Below are positions 47,207 to 56,355 of a stretch of 64,000 nt of DNA, piece after piece. Source of the DNA: Streptomyces sp. CB02959 (lineage in GTDB: Bacteria; Actinomycetota; Actinomycetes; Streptomycetales; Streptomycetaceae). The notes beneath the pieces were generated by a model, which had not been told where the DNA came from, searched no databases, and saw nothing but the letters and a program-made list of their open reading frames with translations. The position numbers and the translations under genes were made by a program. The stretch is from NCBI RefSeq assembly GCF_002803155.1, contig NZ_NNBP01000001.1, positions 682,001 to 746,000 on the forward strand, in the 5' to 3' direction. Position 1 is the first letter of the stretch. Each line of letters starts with the position of its first letter.

Positions 47207-47246
47207 GTCAGGGGCCTGACAGGATCGCCGAGTCGTCAGACGACTC
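47207..47246 (-). promoter_or_regulatory. Two palindromes in the C1 peptidase leader
   Basis: GTCAGG-GG-CCTGAC (47207-47220) and GAGTCGTC-A-GACGACTC (47230-47246) are both perfect inverted repeats 20-60 bases upstream of the peptidase ATG. They could be operators or RNA hairpins controlling translation. Confidence 0.5.
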
Positions 47247-47320
47247 CCTCAGGCCCCGGATGAGCCGGTCAGGACGGATGCCCTAGTGCCGGGTTGCGTG
47301 TCGCAAGGGCCCGCCTCGTG

Positions 47321-47339
47321 CAGGCGCGTTGCGCGCCTG
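47321..47339. repeat. Tight inverted repeat in the intergenic region
   Basis: CAGGCGCG-TTG-CGCGCCTG is a perfect 8-3-8 hairpin about 135 bases upstream of the C1 peptidase start; it may belong to the same leader. Confidence 0.5.
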
Positions 47340-47982
47340 TGGACCGGAAACGGGATTCCTGGGCTTTGGTCGGCTGCGGGAAATCTCTGGCGCCAGTCGA
47401 AGAATTGACGGCTACCGCAGCTCTCGTGAACTGGACGCTTTCGAAGGCATGTCCAATCGGCAACGGAAGCTAGCCGAACCACGCGCACCGAAGCAAGCCC
47501 GAGTGTCAGTGATCACAAATTCGCCGTCGAACCGGAGGGCATAAGGGGCCCGGCGCAGCATGCGGCTCCCTACGGCCTCACGGCACCCTCTCCCGCGTCT
47601 CCACGCCATGGGGAATCGTGGTGAACCGCCTCGCATCGGCACAGGCCACATGCCGCGTGCCAGTCCACGGCAGTCCGCGCCACGGCCCGCCACGAGGTGC
47701 TGGCAACTGCGCGGAATGCCGCCGGCGAACTCGCCGCACCATCAATGCCATTGACGGTCGACGTCTTTGTCGGCAGCGCGCAGCAAACCCGCCCGATGAC
47801 CTAAATGTCCGTACAGTGACGTCAATGTGGCGCTGATACGGCGGAATGACGGAACTCGTCGAGGGGCCTGGAGAAGCTCAGAAAAAAAATTCTCCGAGTT
47901 TCTGTTATCCGTCCTGCCCTGGCAGGGTCTCCCAGGCATCGAAGGCATGCAGACACGTCAGCGACAGGGAGCGAGGAAGGAC
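47340..47982. other. Divergent intergenic region between the C1 peptidase and ECF-CAP genes
   Basis: About 640 bases of mixed composition, less G/C-biased than the genes around it. A plus-strand frame at 47618-47836 has two CxxC-like spots but no ribosome site, so I do not call it. The part from 47800 to 47982 contains the leader of the sigma gene, with A-rich sequence around 47880-47900. Confidence 0.45.
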
Positions 47983-49632
47983 ATGAGCCCAGAGCATGAG
48001 GCCGCGGTCATCGCGACCGCGCAGACAGGGAGCCAGTGCGCGCGGGACGAGTTGGTCGCCCAGTATCTGCCGCTGGTCTACAACATCGTCGGACGCGCAC
48101 TGCACGGTCACGCCGACGTCGACGACGTGGTGCAGGAAACCATGCTCCGCGCCCTCGACGGACTGACCGGCCTGCGCAAACCCCATCGGTTCCGCGCCTG
48201 GCTGGTGGCCGTGACCATGAACGAGATACGCCGGCACTGGCGCGGCAAACAGGCATCCGCTTCCGATACCGGGATCGACGAAGTGACCGAACTGGTCGAT
48301 CCCATGGCTGACTTCGTCGATCTGACGATCATCCGGCTGGGGCTCTCGGGTCAGCGCCGCGAGGTCGCCGAAGCGACGCGCTGGCTGGACGAGGACGATC
48401 GCGCGCTGCTGGCGCTGTGGTGGCAGGAGGCCGCGGGCGAGCTGACCCGGCCCGAGATGGCCGCCGCCCTCAAGCTGCCGTCGCCGTACGTCGCGGTACG
48501 GGTGCAGCGGATGAAGGCTCAGCTGGAAGCCGCCCGGCTGGTGGTGCGCGCGCTGTCGGCCACGTCCCGTTGCCCGAGACTGAAGCCCGTCGTGGCGCGC
48601 TGGGACGGTGCGCCCTCTGCGCTGTGGCGCAAACGCATATACCGCCACGTCCGTGACTGCCGGGCCTGCTCAGGCCGAGGCAGCGGCCTGGTACCGGCGC
48701 AAAGCCTCCTCGCCGGCATCGCCCTGATCCCACCGACCGCCTCTCTGGCCTGGTACGCGGCCCAAGCAGGCCACGGCGCCGCAGCCCTCAACCCCGCAGC
48801 CGGACTGGCCGGTTCAAGCGTGACCAACGCCAATCCCACGCCCCTCACGACGGCACGGCACGCGGCACCCCCACCGCACAGCCTGGCTCGCGGACCGATC
48901 GGCGGCCACCACCGTCCGCGGTTCCGGCCCCGAAGCACGCACATACTCGCCGGCGGCGCCGCCGCAACGGCAGCGGCCACGGCGATCTCCGTCATGCTCG
49001 GCTCACCGGACAGCGCCCCGAAGACCGACTCCTCGGTCCCCACCCGGCCAGTACTGGTGAAGGCGGCACCGATATCCAGCCCGCCACCCCATACCCCTTC
49101 CCCTTCCCACCCGCCCACGGCCTCCCCCAGCCGGACACCGACCGTCGAACCGTCGCTGGCCCACCCGGTCCCCACCCCCTCGAACACCCCGACCCCGCAG
49201 ACAGCCGCCGCCCCCGACGCGGTCGAGCAGGTCCTCGACGTGATCAACCAGGCACGAGCCGCCCACGGCCTACCGCCCTACACCCTCACCACCGGCCTCA
49301 CCCGCAGCGCGACCGGACACAACACCGCCATGAACAACGGATGCGGCCTGTCCCACCAATGCCCCGGCGAAGCCCCTCTGGGAGACAGAGAAACCGCCGC
49401 AGGCGTCCACTGGGGAACCGCGGGCGAGAACATAGGCCGAGCCTGCGCAGGACCGGGGCCCCGACAGACCGCCACCGCCGCCGTCAACCTCACCCAGGCC
49501 ATGCTCGACGAGAAGCCACCCAACGACGGCCACCGCCAGAACATCCTCAGCAGCACCTTCACCCACATCGGCATCGCCATCTACCGGAACCCCAACGGCA
49601 CCGTCTGGCTCACCCAAGACTTCTCCGACTGA
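47983..49632 (+). CDS. ECF sigma factor fused to zinc-finger-like, transmembrane and extracellular CAP domains
   Basis: A 549-residue fusion. Residues 1 to about 192 are an ECF sigma factor: region 2 includes ADVDDVVQETMLRALD and FRAWLVAVTMNEIRRHWR, region 4 includes WWQEAAGELTRPEMAAALKL. Residues 197-229 hold C197, H222, C226 and C229 (HVRDCRAC), like the zinc-binding anti-sigma HX3CX2C motif. A helix at about 319-341 follows a basic stretch. A Pro/Ser/Thr linker to about 410 leads to a CAP/SCP-PR1 domain at 413-549 (INQARAAHGLPPYTLTTGLT, GENIGRAC, DGHRQNILSSTFTHIGIAIY). The topology puts sigma inside and CAP outside. The ATG at 47983 has GAGG six bases upstream; an upstream open extension with a TTA codon was not used. 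Confidence 0.88.
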   Translation: MSPEHEAAVIATAQTGSQCARDELVAQYLPLVYNIVGRALHGHADVDDVVQETMLRALDGLTGLRKPHRFRAWLVAVTMNEIRRHWRGKQASASDTGIDEVTELVDPMADFVDLTIIRLGLSGQRREVAEATRWLDEDDRALLALWWQEAAGELTRPEMAAALKLPSPYVAVRVQRMKAQLEAARLVVRALSATSRCPRLKPVVARWDGAPSALWRKRIYRHVRDCRACSGRGSGLVPAQSLLAGIALIPPTASLAWYAAQAGHGAAALNPAAGLAGSSVTNANPTPLTTARHAAPPPHSLARGPIGGHHRPRFRPRSTHILAGGAAATAAATAISVMLGSPDSAPKTDSSVPTRPVLVKAAPISSPPPHTPSPSHPPTASPSRTPTVEPSLAHPVPTPSNTPTPQTAAAPDAVEQVLDVINQARAAHGLPPYTLTTGLTRSATGHNTAMNNGCGLSHQCPGEAPLGDRETAAGVHWGTAGENIGRACAGPGPRQTATAAVNLTQAMLDEKPPNDGHRQNILSSTFTHIGIAIYRNPNGTVWLTQDFSD

Positions 49633-49771
49633 ACACCGCCGAGAGGAAACATCCTTCTACCGCACCCGGGACCGCCAACCCCTGACCGACGTCCGCAACG
49701 CCTTCCGCGAACTCTCCTACGGTTGAGCACGACGCACGGAAGACCGATCCAGAGGAGCACTCGCGCCACGC
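49633..49771. other. Gene-remnant-like spacer after the ECF-CAP gene
   Basis: A short plus-strand segment near 49652-49726 can be read RTRDRQPLTDVRNAFRELS and then stops, without a start or ribosome site. It may be the tail of a lost gene. Nothing else is supported here. Confidence 0.3.
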
Positions 49772-50143
49772 CAGCTGCCCAACGAAGACGCGCGCCGGAA
49801 TCCTGAAGAGCCAGGGCCTCATCGGCGCAAGCCTTGTCCTCCTGGGCCCTGGATTCGATCGTCCAGGCCGCCGAAAGCGTCGTGCCAGAGCTGAGGAACA
49901 ACGCCGTGGCCCATACCGACACGGCCGCCGTGGGGGTGTCCGTGACACGGATCACCGCGACCCGCGTGCGCCTGGTGGTGACCGACAGCTCCCCCCGTCC
50001 GGCCCCACGCGCAGGCGCCCGGCGATGACGACGAACACGGCCGCGGCCTGCTGATCGTCGACGCGTTCGCCGCCTGCTGGGGCGCCGACCGGGTGCTCGG
50101 CGGAAAACGGATGTGGGCCGAGCTGGAGGTGCCCTGTGGATGA
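49772..50143 (+). pseudogene. Decayed HATPase (anti-sigma type) gene
   Basis: Pieces of one HATPase lie in different frames. An N-terminal piece reads ILKSQGL. The N-box piece reads SWALDSIVQAAESVVPELRNN, then AVAHT, and VVTDSS. The G-box piece, DDDEHGRGLLIVDAFAACWG then GKRMWAELEVPCG and a stop, needs a shift near 49995-50010. At least one frameshift, probably two, separates them. Intact relatives are single proteins of about 140 residues, such as the one at 37526-37978. The N box is also degraded (PELRNN instead of SELVTN). Confidence 0.72.
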
Positions 50144-50363
50144 TCGGCTGCCTGGTGCGGGTGATCTGGTGCTCTACGCCGAGTCCGGCGACTCCAAGTG
50201 GGTCGTCCACGACATCGCGCACAAAGGGCGACCGACGGCCGCATGGACGCTGCGCCCCCTCTACGGCGGCGGCGCGGACGGGGAACGCAGCCGCACAGTA
50301 CCGCGGTCCGCAGTCTCCTCAATCGCGATCATCCGCCGCCGCGGCGAGTGGACGCAGCCGTGA
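50136..50363 (+). CDS. Small protein (75 aa) overlapping the HATPase remnant
   Basis: A 75-residue frame from a GTG at 50136, overlapping the pseudogene stop (GTGGATGA). It begins with DDRLPGAGDLVLYAESGDSKW, then VVHDIAHKGRPTAAWTLRPLYGG. It resembles the short proteins that accompany HATPase genes in Streptomyces gene clusters (a VGALVxDxxxxRVG-like start followed by LRP). Function unknown. It may still be intact although its upstream partner has decayed. There is no strong ribosome site; coupling to the HATPase reading would explain that. Confidence 0.5.
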   Translation: MDDRLPGAGDLVLYAESGDSKWVVHDIAHKGRPTAAWTLRPLYGGGADGERSRTVPRSAVSSIAIIRRRGEWTQP

Positions 50364-50552
50364 GCGGAGCAAACGGAGGTGACGGCACCACCGCACCCCG
50401 CTCAAGCCCCAACCACCCCACAGCGCCCCGTCCACAACGGAATGCGTATTCGGAAGCACCCCGATCCAGCAACGGTACGGATGAACAGGGATGACGACAG
50501 CTGACGATACGTCAGGCCATCCAGCACGGATCCAGCACCCGGCACGACAACG

Positions 50553-50579
50553 GGGCCGACCCCATCTAGGGCCGACCCC
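50553..50579. repeat. 11-bp direct repeat downstream of ychF
   Basis: GGGCCGACCCC occurs at 50553-50563 and again at 50569-50579, spaced by ATCTA. Each copy can fold on itself weakly. It lies 50-75 bases beyond the ychF stop and may act in termination. Confidence 0.6.
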
Positions 50580-50628
50580 GCCTGACCTGCACATTTGCCA
50601 GATCGCTACGCCGATGCCATGACGCGCA

Positions 50629-51717
50629 TCACACGTTGAACCGGAACTCCACCACGTCCCCGTCCTGCATCACATACTCCTTGCCCTCCATGCGGGCCTT
50701 GCCGGCGGAGCGGGCCTCGGCTACGGAGCCGGTGTCGACCAGGTCGGCGAAGGAGATGACCTCGGCCTTGATGAAGCCCTTCTGGAAGTCGGTGTGGATG
50801 ACACCGGCGGCCTCGGGGGCGGTGGCGCCCTTCTTGATCGTCCAGGCCCGGGTCTCCTTGGGGCCGGCGGTCAGGTAGGTCTGCAGGCCGAGGGTGTCGA
50901 AGCCGACGTGGGCGAGGGTGGCCAGGCCCGGCTCCTCCTGGCCGACGGACTGGAGGAGCTCCAGGGCCTCCTCGTCGTCCAGCTCGGCGAGGTCGGCCTC
51001 CAGCTTGGCGTTGAGGAAGATCGCCTCGGCGGGGGCGACCAGGGCGCGCTGCTCGTTCTTGAAGTCGTCGTCGGTGAGCTCTTCCTCGTCGACGTTGAAG
51101 ACGTAGAGGAAGGGCTTGGTGGTGAGGAGGTGGAGGTCGTGCAGCAGCTCGGTCTTCTCGGTGCCCTGGACGAGGCCGGCGGCGAAGAGGGTGCGGCCCT
51201 CCTCCAGGATGGCCTTGGCCTCCTCGACGGCCTTGACCTTCGGGGCGACGTCCTTCTTGATCCGCGACTCCTTCTGGAGGCGCGGCAGGACCTTCTCGAT
51301 GGTCTGGAGGTCGGCGAGGATCAGCTCGGTGTTGATGGTCTCGATGTCGCTCTTGGGCGAGACCTTGCCGTCGACGTGGACGACGTTCTCGTCCTTGAAG
51401 GCGCGGATGACCTGGCAGATCGCGTCGGACTCGCGGATGTTGGCGAGGAACTTGTTGCCCAGGCCCTCGCCCTCGGAGGCGCCCCGGACAATGCCGGCGA
51501 TGTCGACGAAGTCGACGGTGGCGGGGAGGATCTTCTGGGAGGAGAAGATCTCCGCGAGCTTGGCGAGGCGGGGGTCGGGGACGCCGACCACGCCGACGTT
51601 CGGCTCGATGGTGGCGAACGGGTAGTTGGCCGCCAGCACGTCGTTCTTGGTCAGGGCGTTGAACAGGGTCGACTTGCCGACATTGGGCAGACCGACGATT
51701 CCGATCGTGAGCGACAC
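50629..51717 (-). CDS. ychF: YchF/OLA1-type P-loop ATPase
   Basis: A 362-residue Obg-like ATPase. G1 is GLPNVGKSTLFNAL at the N-terminus, G3 is DFVDIAGIVRGASEGEGLGN, and the altered G4 is NVDEEEL, the change that gives this family ATP rather than GTP preference. The C-terminal TGS domain ends EYVMQDGDVVEFRFNV, the family's usual terminus. It binds ribosomes and is linked to redox and stress control of translation. The GTG at 51717 begins the P-loop domain directly. Length and all motifs are normal; single gene. Confidence 0.95.
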   Translation of the reverse strand: MSLTIGIVGLPNVGKSTLFNALTKNDVLAANYPFATIEPNVGVVGVPDPRLAKLAEIFSSQKILPATVDFVDIAGIVRGASEGEGLGNKFLANIRESDAICQVIRAFKDENVVHVDGKVSPKSDIETINTELILADLQTIEKVLPRLQKESRIKKDVAPKVKAVEEAKAILEEGRTLFAAGLVQGTEKTELLHDLHLLTTKPFLYVFNVDEEELTDDDFKNEQRALVAPAEAIFLNAKLEADLAELDDEEALELLQSVGQEEPGLATLAHVGFDTLGLQTYLTAGPKETRAWTIKKGATAPEAAGVIHTDFQKGFIKAEVISFADLVDTGSVAEARSAGKARMEGKEYVMQDGDVVEFRFNV

Positions 51718-51988
51718 GGTGGCGACTTCCCGGAGCTGGAGGTGGGCGGAGGGCGGGCCGCTTCCCGGGGGCCGGCCGGTCGGACCGGGCCGGCCGGGTA
51801 CGGCCGATCCACCAGTCTACTGGGCGGGTCCCACCGCACCGGGCGGGCCGGACCCGGCCCCGGGGACGGCGCCCGTCGCCCCGCGCGCTCCCGTGGCGTG
51901 CGCCGGGCCGCCTAACGGAGCCCCCAAGGTAGGTCAAAGTGCGTGTCCCATGACCGATTAATCCCACTTAGCGGCCTACCGTTGCCGA

Positions 51989-52879
51989 GTGGAGCAACAC
52001 GTGGAGGAACACGAAGCGCGCACGTCCCCGCACGGCCGGCCGCCCGGCGGCGGCCCGGACGCGGGGCAGGACGCCCGGCTCCCGCGCCCCGCGGAGGCCC
52101 TGGCCCCCGAACCCGACGACGCCTTCCTGTCCGCGATGCGGGCGTCCGGCTACGCCTCCGTACCGGCGGGCACCGAGGTCACCGCCCGCGGCTACGCGCC
52201 CGTGCCGGCCGAGTTCCGGGCGCCGGTCCGACCACCGGTGGTGGGCGCGGGCGGGCGGATGCCGCGCCGGGCCGCGGGGCCGCCCGCCGAGGGCGAGGAG
52301 GTCGCGGCCGTCTACCGGGCGGGCCCGCGGCGCCCGCCGGCGCCCGCCCCCGTGGCCGGTCTGGTCCGCCGGTTGCCGGCCGCCAAGCTCACCGGGCTGG
52401 GCTGCGGGCTGCTGGCCACCACCGCGCTGCTGGCCTTCGGCTTCCTGGACCGCTGGCTGTTCGGCGGGGCGCAGACCGCGTACGGCGTCTTCTTCCTGCT
52501 GGTGAGCGTGGCGGCCGGGGCGTGGGTGCGGCCGTACGACCTGATCGCCGCGCCGGTCGCGCTGCCGATCGCGTTCGCCGTCGGCACGGTGCCGGTGCAG
52601 CACGGTCCGGCGGGCTTCACCGGGCTGCTGATCGGCATGTTCACCGTGCTCGCGCTGAACGCCGGTTGGCTCTACGGGGGCACGCTGGTCTGCGCGCTGC
52701 TGGTGCTGGTCCGCAAGGCGCTGCTCATCGCCCGGCGTCGGGCCAGCCGACCTGTGAGTCGACAACGGCGTCCGGGGCCCGGTCCGCGGGCGACGGCCCC
52801 TCGGCGGGAGGAATCCGTGCCCCGGACACCGAGCGGCTCGCGGCCGGGGAGCCGTCAGCGGCAGGTGGCCCGCCAGTAG
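51989..52879 (+). CDS. DUF6542 family membrane protein
   Basis: A 296-residue protein. Residues 1-125 are Pro/Ala/Gly-rich and probably disordered. Four hydrophobic segments follow at about 132-152, 160-180, 186-202 and 212-240 ([21 protein letters not shown] onward), matching the DUF6542 layout as I remember it. The last about 45 residues are Arg/Pro/Ser-rich and are encoded antisense to the ppgK 3' end. The GTG at 51989 gives an MEQH-type start; a GTG at 52001 has a better-spaced GGAG. Function unknown. Convergent with, and overlapping, ppgK. Confidence 0.78.
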   Translation: MEQHVEEHEARTSPHGRPPGGGPDAGQDARLPRPAEALAPEPDDAFLSAMRASGYASVPAGTEVTARGYAPVPAEFRAPVRPPVVGAGGRMPRRAAGPPAEGEEVAAVYRAGPRRPPAPAPVAGLVRRLPAAKLTGLGCGLLATTALLAFGFLDRWLFGGAQTAYGVFFLLVSVAAGAWVRPYDLIAAPVALPIAFAVGTVPVQHGPAGFTGLLIGMFTVLALNAGWLYGGTLVCALLVLVRKALLIARRRASRPVSRQRRPGPGPRATAPRREESVPRTPSGSRPGSRQRQVARQ

Positions 52880-53672
52880 GGCGCGCGGCGCCGGCCGGGC
52901 CGGTGGGACCGGCGCTCGCACCGGAGACCTGCGTGGCCATCGCGGCGCCCACGATGCCCGCGTTGTTCTGCAGCCGCGCCGGCACGATCTCGGCCCTGAT
53001 CCCCTCGATCAGCGGCAGGAACTTATCCGCTTTGCGGCTCACCCCGCCGCCGATCACGAACAGGGCGGGCGAGAAGAGCATCTCCACGTGGGCGAGGTAC
53101 TTCTGGACCCGGTGCGCCCACTGCTGCCAGTTCAGCTCCTCGTCCTCCTTGGCCTTGGTGGAGGCGCGCTTCTCGGCGTCGTGGCCGTGCAGTTCCAGGT
53201 GGCCCAGCTCGGTGTTGGGGATCAGTCGGCCGTCGGTGAAGACGGCGCTGCCGATGCCGGTGCCGAAGGTGAGGACGACGACCGTGCCGGTTCGGCCCCG
53301 GCCGGCGCCGAACCGCATCTCGGCCAGGCCCGCGGCGTCCGCGTCGTTGAGCAGGGTGACCGGGCTGCCGCCCGCCCCGCCGCCGATCCGGCCGCTGAGC
53401 AGCGCGGCGGCGTCCGTGCCGATCCAGCGCTTGTCGACGTTGGCGGCCGTGCGGGTGATCCCGCCGGTGACCACGCCGGGGAAGGTCGCGCCGACCGGGC
53501 CGGTCCACCCGAAGTGGTCCACGACCTCCTTGACGCCGTCGGCGACCGCCTCGGGGGTGGCCGGATGCGGGGTCAGTACCTTGTAGCGCTCCTCGGACAG
53601 TTCGCCGCGCTCCAGATCGACCGGGGCGCCTTTGATGCCCGATCCGCCGATGTCCACACCGAAGACCCTCAT
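52725..53672 (-). CDS. ppgK: PpgK, polyphosphate glucokinase
   Basis: A 315-residue ROK-fold sugar kinase, phosphorylating glucose with polyphosphate (and often ATP). Phosphate-binding motif [11 protein letters not shown] at the N-terminus; ATP/poly(P) site FTGTGIGSA-like segment ([14 protein letters not shown]); glucose site [12 protein letters not shown] and [30 protein letters not shown] is characteristic of PpgK rather than other ROK kinases. After the normal end (about residue 255, GIVGAAMAT) there is a 60-residue Pro/Ala/Gly tail, which overlaps the convergent DUF6542 gene by 155 bases. It is a single gene on the minus strand. Confidence 0.93.
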   Translation of the reverse strand: MRVFGVDIGGSGIKGAPVDLERGELSEERYKVLTPHPATPEAVADGVKEVVDHFGWTGPVGATFPGVVTGGITRTAANVDKRWIGTDAAALLSGRIGGGAGGSPVTLLNDADAAGLAEMRFGAGRGRTGTVVVLTFGTGIGSAVFTDGRLIPNTELGHLELHGHDAEKRASTKAKEDEELNWQQWAHRVQKYLAHVEMLFSPALFVIGGGVSRKADKFLPLIEGIRAEIVPARLQNNAGIVGAAMATQVSGASAGPTGPAGAARPTGGPPAADGSPAASRSVSGARIPPAEGPSPADRAPDAVVDSQVGWPDAGR

Positions 53673-53761
53673 GGGAAAAGGCTAGGCGCGGACTTCGCCC
53701 GCCGCCCCCGGTATGGCGGAGACGGCGGGCGGTGGACGTCGGCCTGGGCTGCGGTGGGCGG

Positions 53762-54754
53762 TCAGTCCTCGACGGCGGCCTTGGCCTCGGCGCGCAGGTC
53801 GCGGCGGAGCTCCTTGGGGAGCGAGAAGGTGATGGACTCCTCGGCGGCGGTGATGGTCTCGACGTCGTCGTAGCCGCGGGCGGCCAGCCATTCCAGGACG
53901 CCGTCGACCAGGATCTCGGGGACCGAGGCGCCGGAGGTGACGCCGACGGTGGTCACGCCGTCGAGCCATGCCTCGTCGATCTCGTCGGCGTAGTCGACCA
54001 GGTACGACGCGGTGGCGCCGGCGCCGAGGGCGACCTCGACCAGGCGCTTGGAGTTCGAGGAGTTCCGCGAGCCGACGACGATGACGAGGTCGGCGTGGGC
54101 GCCCATCTGCTTGACCGCGATCTGGCGGTTCTGGGTGGCGTAGCAGATGTCGTCGCTGGGCGGCGAGAGGAGGTTGGGGAAGCGGCCCTTGAGGGCGTCG
54201 ACGGTCTCCATGGTCTCGTCCACGGAGAGCGTGGTCTGGGAGAGCCAGACGACCTTGTCCGGGTCGCGGACCTCGACGTTCTCGACGTCCTTGGGGCCGT
54301 CGACGAGCTGGATGTGCTCGGGGGCCTCGCCGCTGGTGCCGATGACCTCCTCGTGGCCCTCGTGGCCGATCAGGAGGATGTCGTAGTCGTCGTCGGCGAA
54401 GCGGACGGCTTCCTTGTGGACCTTGGTGACCAGCGGGCAGGTCGCGTCGATGGTGGCGAGCTTGCCGCGCTTGGCCTCGTCGTGGACGACGGGGGCGACG
54501 CCGTGTGCGGAGAAGATGACGATGTTGCCCTCGGGGACCTCTTCGGTCTCCTCGACGAAGATCGCGCCCTTCTTCTCCAGGGTCTTCACCACGTACTTGT
54601 TGTGGACGATCTCGTGGCGCACGTAGACGGGGGCGCCGTACTGCTCGAGGGCTTTCTCGACGGCGATCACGGCGCGGTCCACGCCCGCGCAGTAGCCGCG
54701 GGGGGCGGCGAGGAGGACCTTGCGGCTGGGCTGCGGACCGGGAGTAGCAGACAT
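53762..54754 (-). CDS. ispH: IspH, 4-hydroxy-3-methylbut-2-enyl diphosphate reductase
   Basis: A 330-residue iron-sulfur enzyme, last step of the MEP isoprenoid pathway (HMBPP to IPP and DMAPP). The cluster cysteines are in [25 protein letters not shown] and [12 protein letters not shown]. Substrate-binding histidines lie in [11 protein letters not shown] and FSAHGVAP. I use the ATG at 54754 (MSATPG), close to GGGA; an ATG three codons upstream is the alternative. The protein has the usual length. Divergent from the APC permease gene. Confidence 0.95.
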   Translation of the reverse strand: MSATPGPQPSRKVLLAAPRGYCAGVDRAVIAVEKALEQYGAPVYVRHEIVHNKYVVKTLEKKGAIFVEETEEVPEGNIVIFSAHGVAPVVHDEAKRGKLATIDATCPLVTKVHKEAVRFADDDYDILLIGHEGHEEVIGTSGEAPEHIQLVDGPKDVENVEVRDPDKVVWLSQTTLSVDETMETVDALKGRFPNLLSPPSDDICYATQNRQIAVKQMGAHADLVIVVGSRNSSNSKRLVEVALGAGATASYLVDYADEIDEAWLDGVTTVGVTSGASVPEILVDGVLEWLAARGYDDVETITAAEESITFSLPKELRRDLRAEAKAAVED

Positions 54755-54838
54755 GGGTCCCATCGTAAGGCCGTGCCCCGGCGGGGCGTGATCGCGGCGG
54801 TGACCCAGACTGATGGGGACCACGGACGAGGAGGCGGG

Positions 54839-56236
54839 ATGCCGGGCACGGACGGCGCGACCGCAGGTGAGGGGGCGCGCGGCGGCACCGGAGCGCTGCG
54901 CCGGACGCTGTCGTTCCGGGACCTGGTCGTCTACGGGCTGCTCTTCATCGCCCCGATGGCGCCGGTGGGGATCTTCGGCACCCTCCAGGCCGCGTCGCAC
55001 GGCGCGATCACGGCGGTCTACCTGGTCGCCACGGTGGCGATGGCGTTCACGGCGTACTCGTACGCCCAGATGGTGCGGGTCGCGCCGCGGGCCGGGTCGG
55101 TCTACGCCTATGCGCGGGTCGGCCTGGGCGAGGGCGCGGGGTTCGTCGCCGGGTGGATGGCGATGCTGGACTACCTGCTGATCCCGGCGGTGGCGTACCT
55201 GTTCTCCGGGATCGCGCTGCACGCCCTGGTGCCGCAGGTGCACCAGTGGGTGTGGACGGCGGTCGCGGTGGTGGTCACCACGCTGCTGAACCTGTGGGGG
55301 GTGCGGACCGCGGCGGTGGTCGGGTTCGCGGTGCTGGCGCTGGAGATCGCGGTGCTGGTGGTCTTCGTGGTGGCGGCGGTGTGGGCGCTGGCGGCGCACG
55401 GGGCGCAGCGCGGCTGGGCGGTGCCGCTGACCGGGGAGGGCGGCTTCTCGCTCGACGCGGTGCTGGCGGCGGTGTCGGTGGCGGTGCTGTCGTACCTGGG
55501 CTTCGATGCCATCGCGTCGTTCGCGGAGGAGGCGTCCGGGGGATCGCGGCTGGTGGCCCGGGCCGTGGTCACGTGCCTGGTGGTGGCCGGGGTGCTGTTC
55601 GCCGCGCAGACGTATCTGGCCGCGCTGCTGGCCCCGATGAGCGCCGCGGAGCTGGCCGCGAAGCCGGGCGAGCAGGGGGCCGCCTTCTACGTGACGGTGG
55701 ACTTCGCGGTGGGCGGCTGGCTGCACGACCTGGTGGCGGTGAGCAAGGCGATCGGGGCGGCGTTCGCGGCGCTGGCCGGGCAGGCCGCGGCCGGCCGGCT
55801 GCTGTTCGCGATGGCCCGGGACCGGCGGCTGCCGGGGGCGATGGCGAAGGTGGACGCGGGCAGCGGGGTGCCGCGCCGGGCGCTGCTGGGGGCGGCGCTG
55901 GTGACGCTGGTGGCGGCGGTCTGGGCGGCCACCCGGGACGACGGTCTGGACCGGTTGTCGTCGATCGTGAACGTCGGCGCGCTGACCGCGTTCGCGCTGC
56001 TGCACGCCTCGGTGATCGGATGGTTCCGGATCCGCCGGCAGGCGGCGGTGCCGAGCGTGCTGCGGCATGTGGTGGTGCCGCTGGCGGGGCTGGCGGTGGT
56101 GGTCGCGGTGGTCGTCGAGGCGTCGCCGACCGCGCAGGTCGTGGGCGGGGTCTGGCTGGTGGTGGGGCTGGTGGTGCTGGCGGTGCAGTACGCGAAGGCC
56201 GGTTCCCGCGCCGGTTCCCACCCGTCCGGCGACTGA
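54839..56236 (+). CDS. APC-superfamily amino acid permease
   Basis: A 465-residue transporter with about 12 hydrophobic segments. [22 protein letters not shown] starts the first helix, and [21 protein letters not shown] marks the second-third helix region of APC amino acid transporters. [21 protein letters not shown] covers helix six, with the usual GFD/EE pattern. The ATG at 54839 has GAGGAGG just upstream. It is shorter at both ends than the other APC permease here and belongs to a different branch (the putrescine/ethanolamine-like group, tentative). Divergent from ispH with an 84-base gap. Confidence 0.88.
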   Translation: MPGTDGATAGEGARGGTGALRRTLSFRDLVVYGLLFIAPMAPVGIFGTLQAASHGAITAVYLVATVAMAFTAYSYAQMVRVAPRAGSVYAYARVGLGEGAGFVAGWMAMLDYLLIPAVAYLFSGIALHALVPQVHQWVWTAVAVVVTTLLNLWGVRTAAVVGFAVLALEIAVLVVFVVAAVWALAAHGAQRGWAVPLTGEGGFSLDAVLAAVSVAVLSYLGFDAIASFAEEASGGSRLVARAVVTCLVVAGVLFAAQTYLAALLAPMSAAELAAKPGEQGAAFYVTVDFAVGGWLHDLVAVSKAIGAAFAALAGQAAAGRLLFAMARDRRLPGAMAKVDAGSGVPRRALLGAALVTLVAAVWAATRDDGLDRLSSIVNVGALTAFALLHASVIGWFRIRRQAAVPSVLRHVVVPLAGLAVVVAVVVEASPTAQVVGGVWLVVGLVVLAVQYAKAGSRAGSHPSGD

Positions 56237-56355
56237 GAGCCGGGGGCGGAGGCCGGGGCGGCGCCGCCCCGTGCGCCGGCCCCGCACCCGTGCGGCGTGC
56301 GGGATCGGCGGCGAGCGGACCGGCACTGTCGGTGGCCGCCGCTACTCTCGCTCGT

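Noticed and set aside
47188..47340. ydaO-type (c-di-AMP) riboswitch upstream of the secreted peptidase
   Set aside because: Secreted wall-active genes of Streptomyces often carry one, but I could not find the conserved core; only palindromes are clear.
47618..47836. Small frame with CxxC-like spots
   Set aside because: No ribosome site, weak codon bias and no family resemblance strong enough to call.
47827..47982. Upstream extension of the ECF-CAP frame, containing a TTA codon (possible bldA control)
   Set aside because: The sigma domain begins after the ATG at 47983, which has a ribosome site; the extension is A-rich leader sequence, so the TTA is probably not translated.
53762..56326. Minus-strand frame running from the APC permease into ispH
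   Set aside because: The part above 54763 is antisense to the permease gene; only the ispH part is a real protein.
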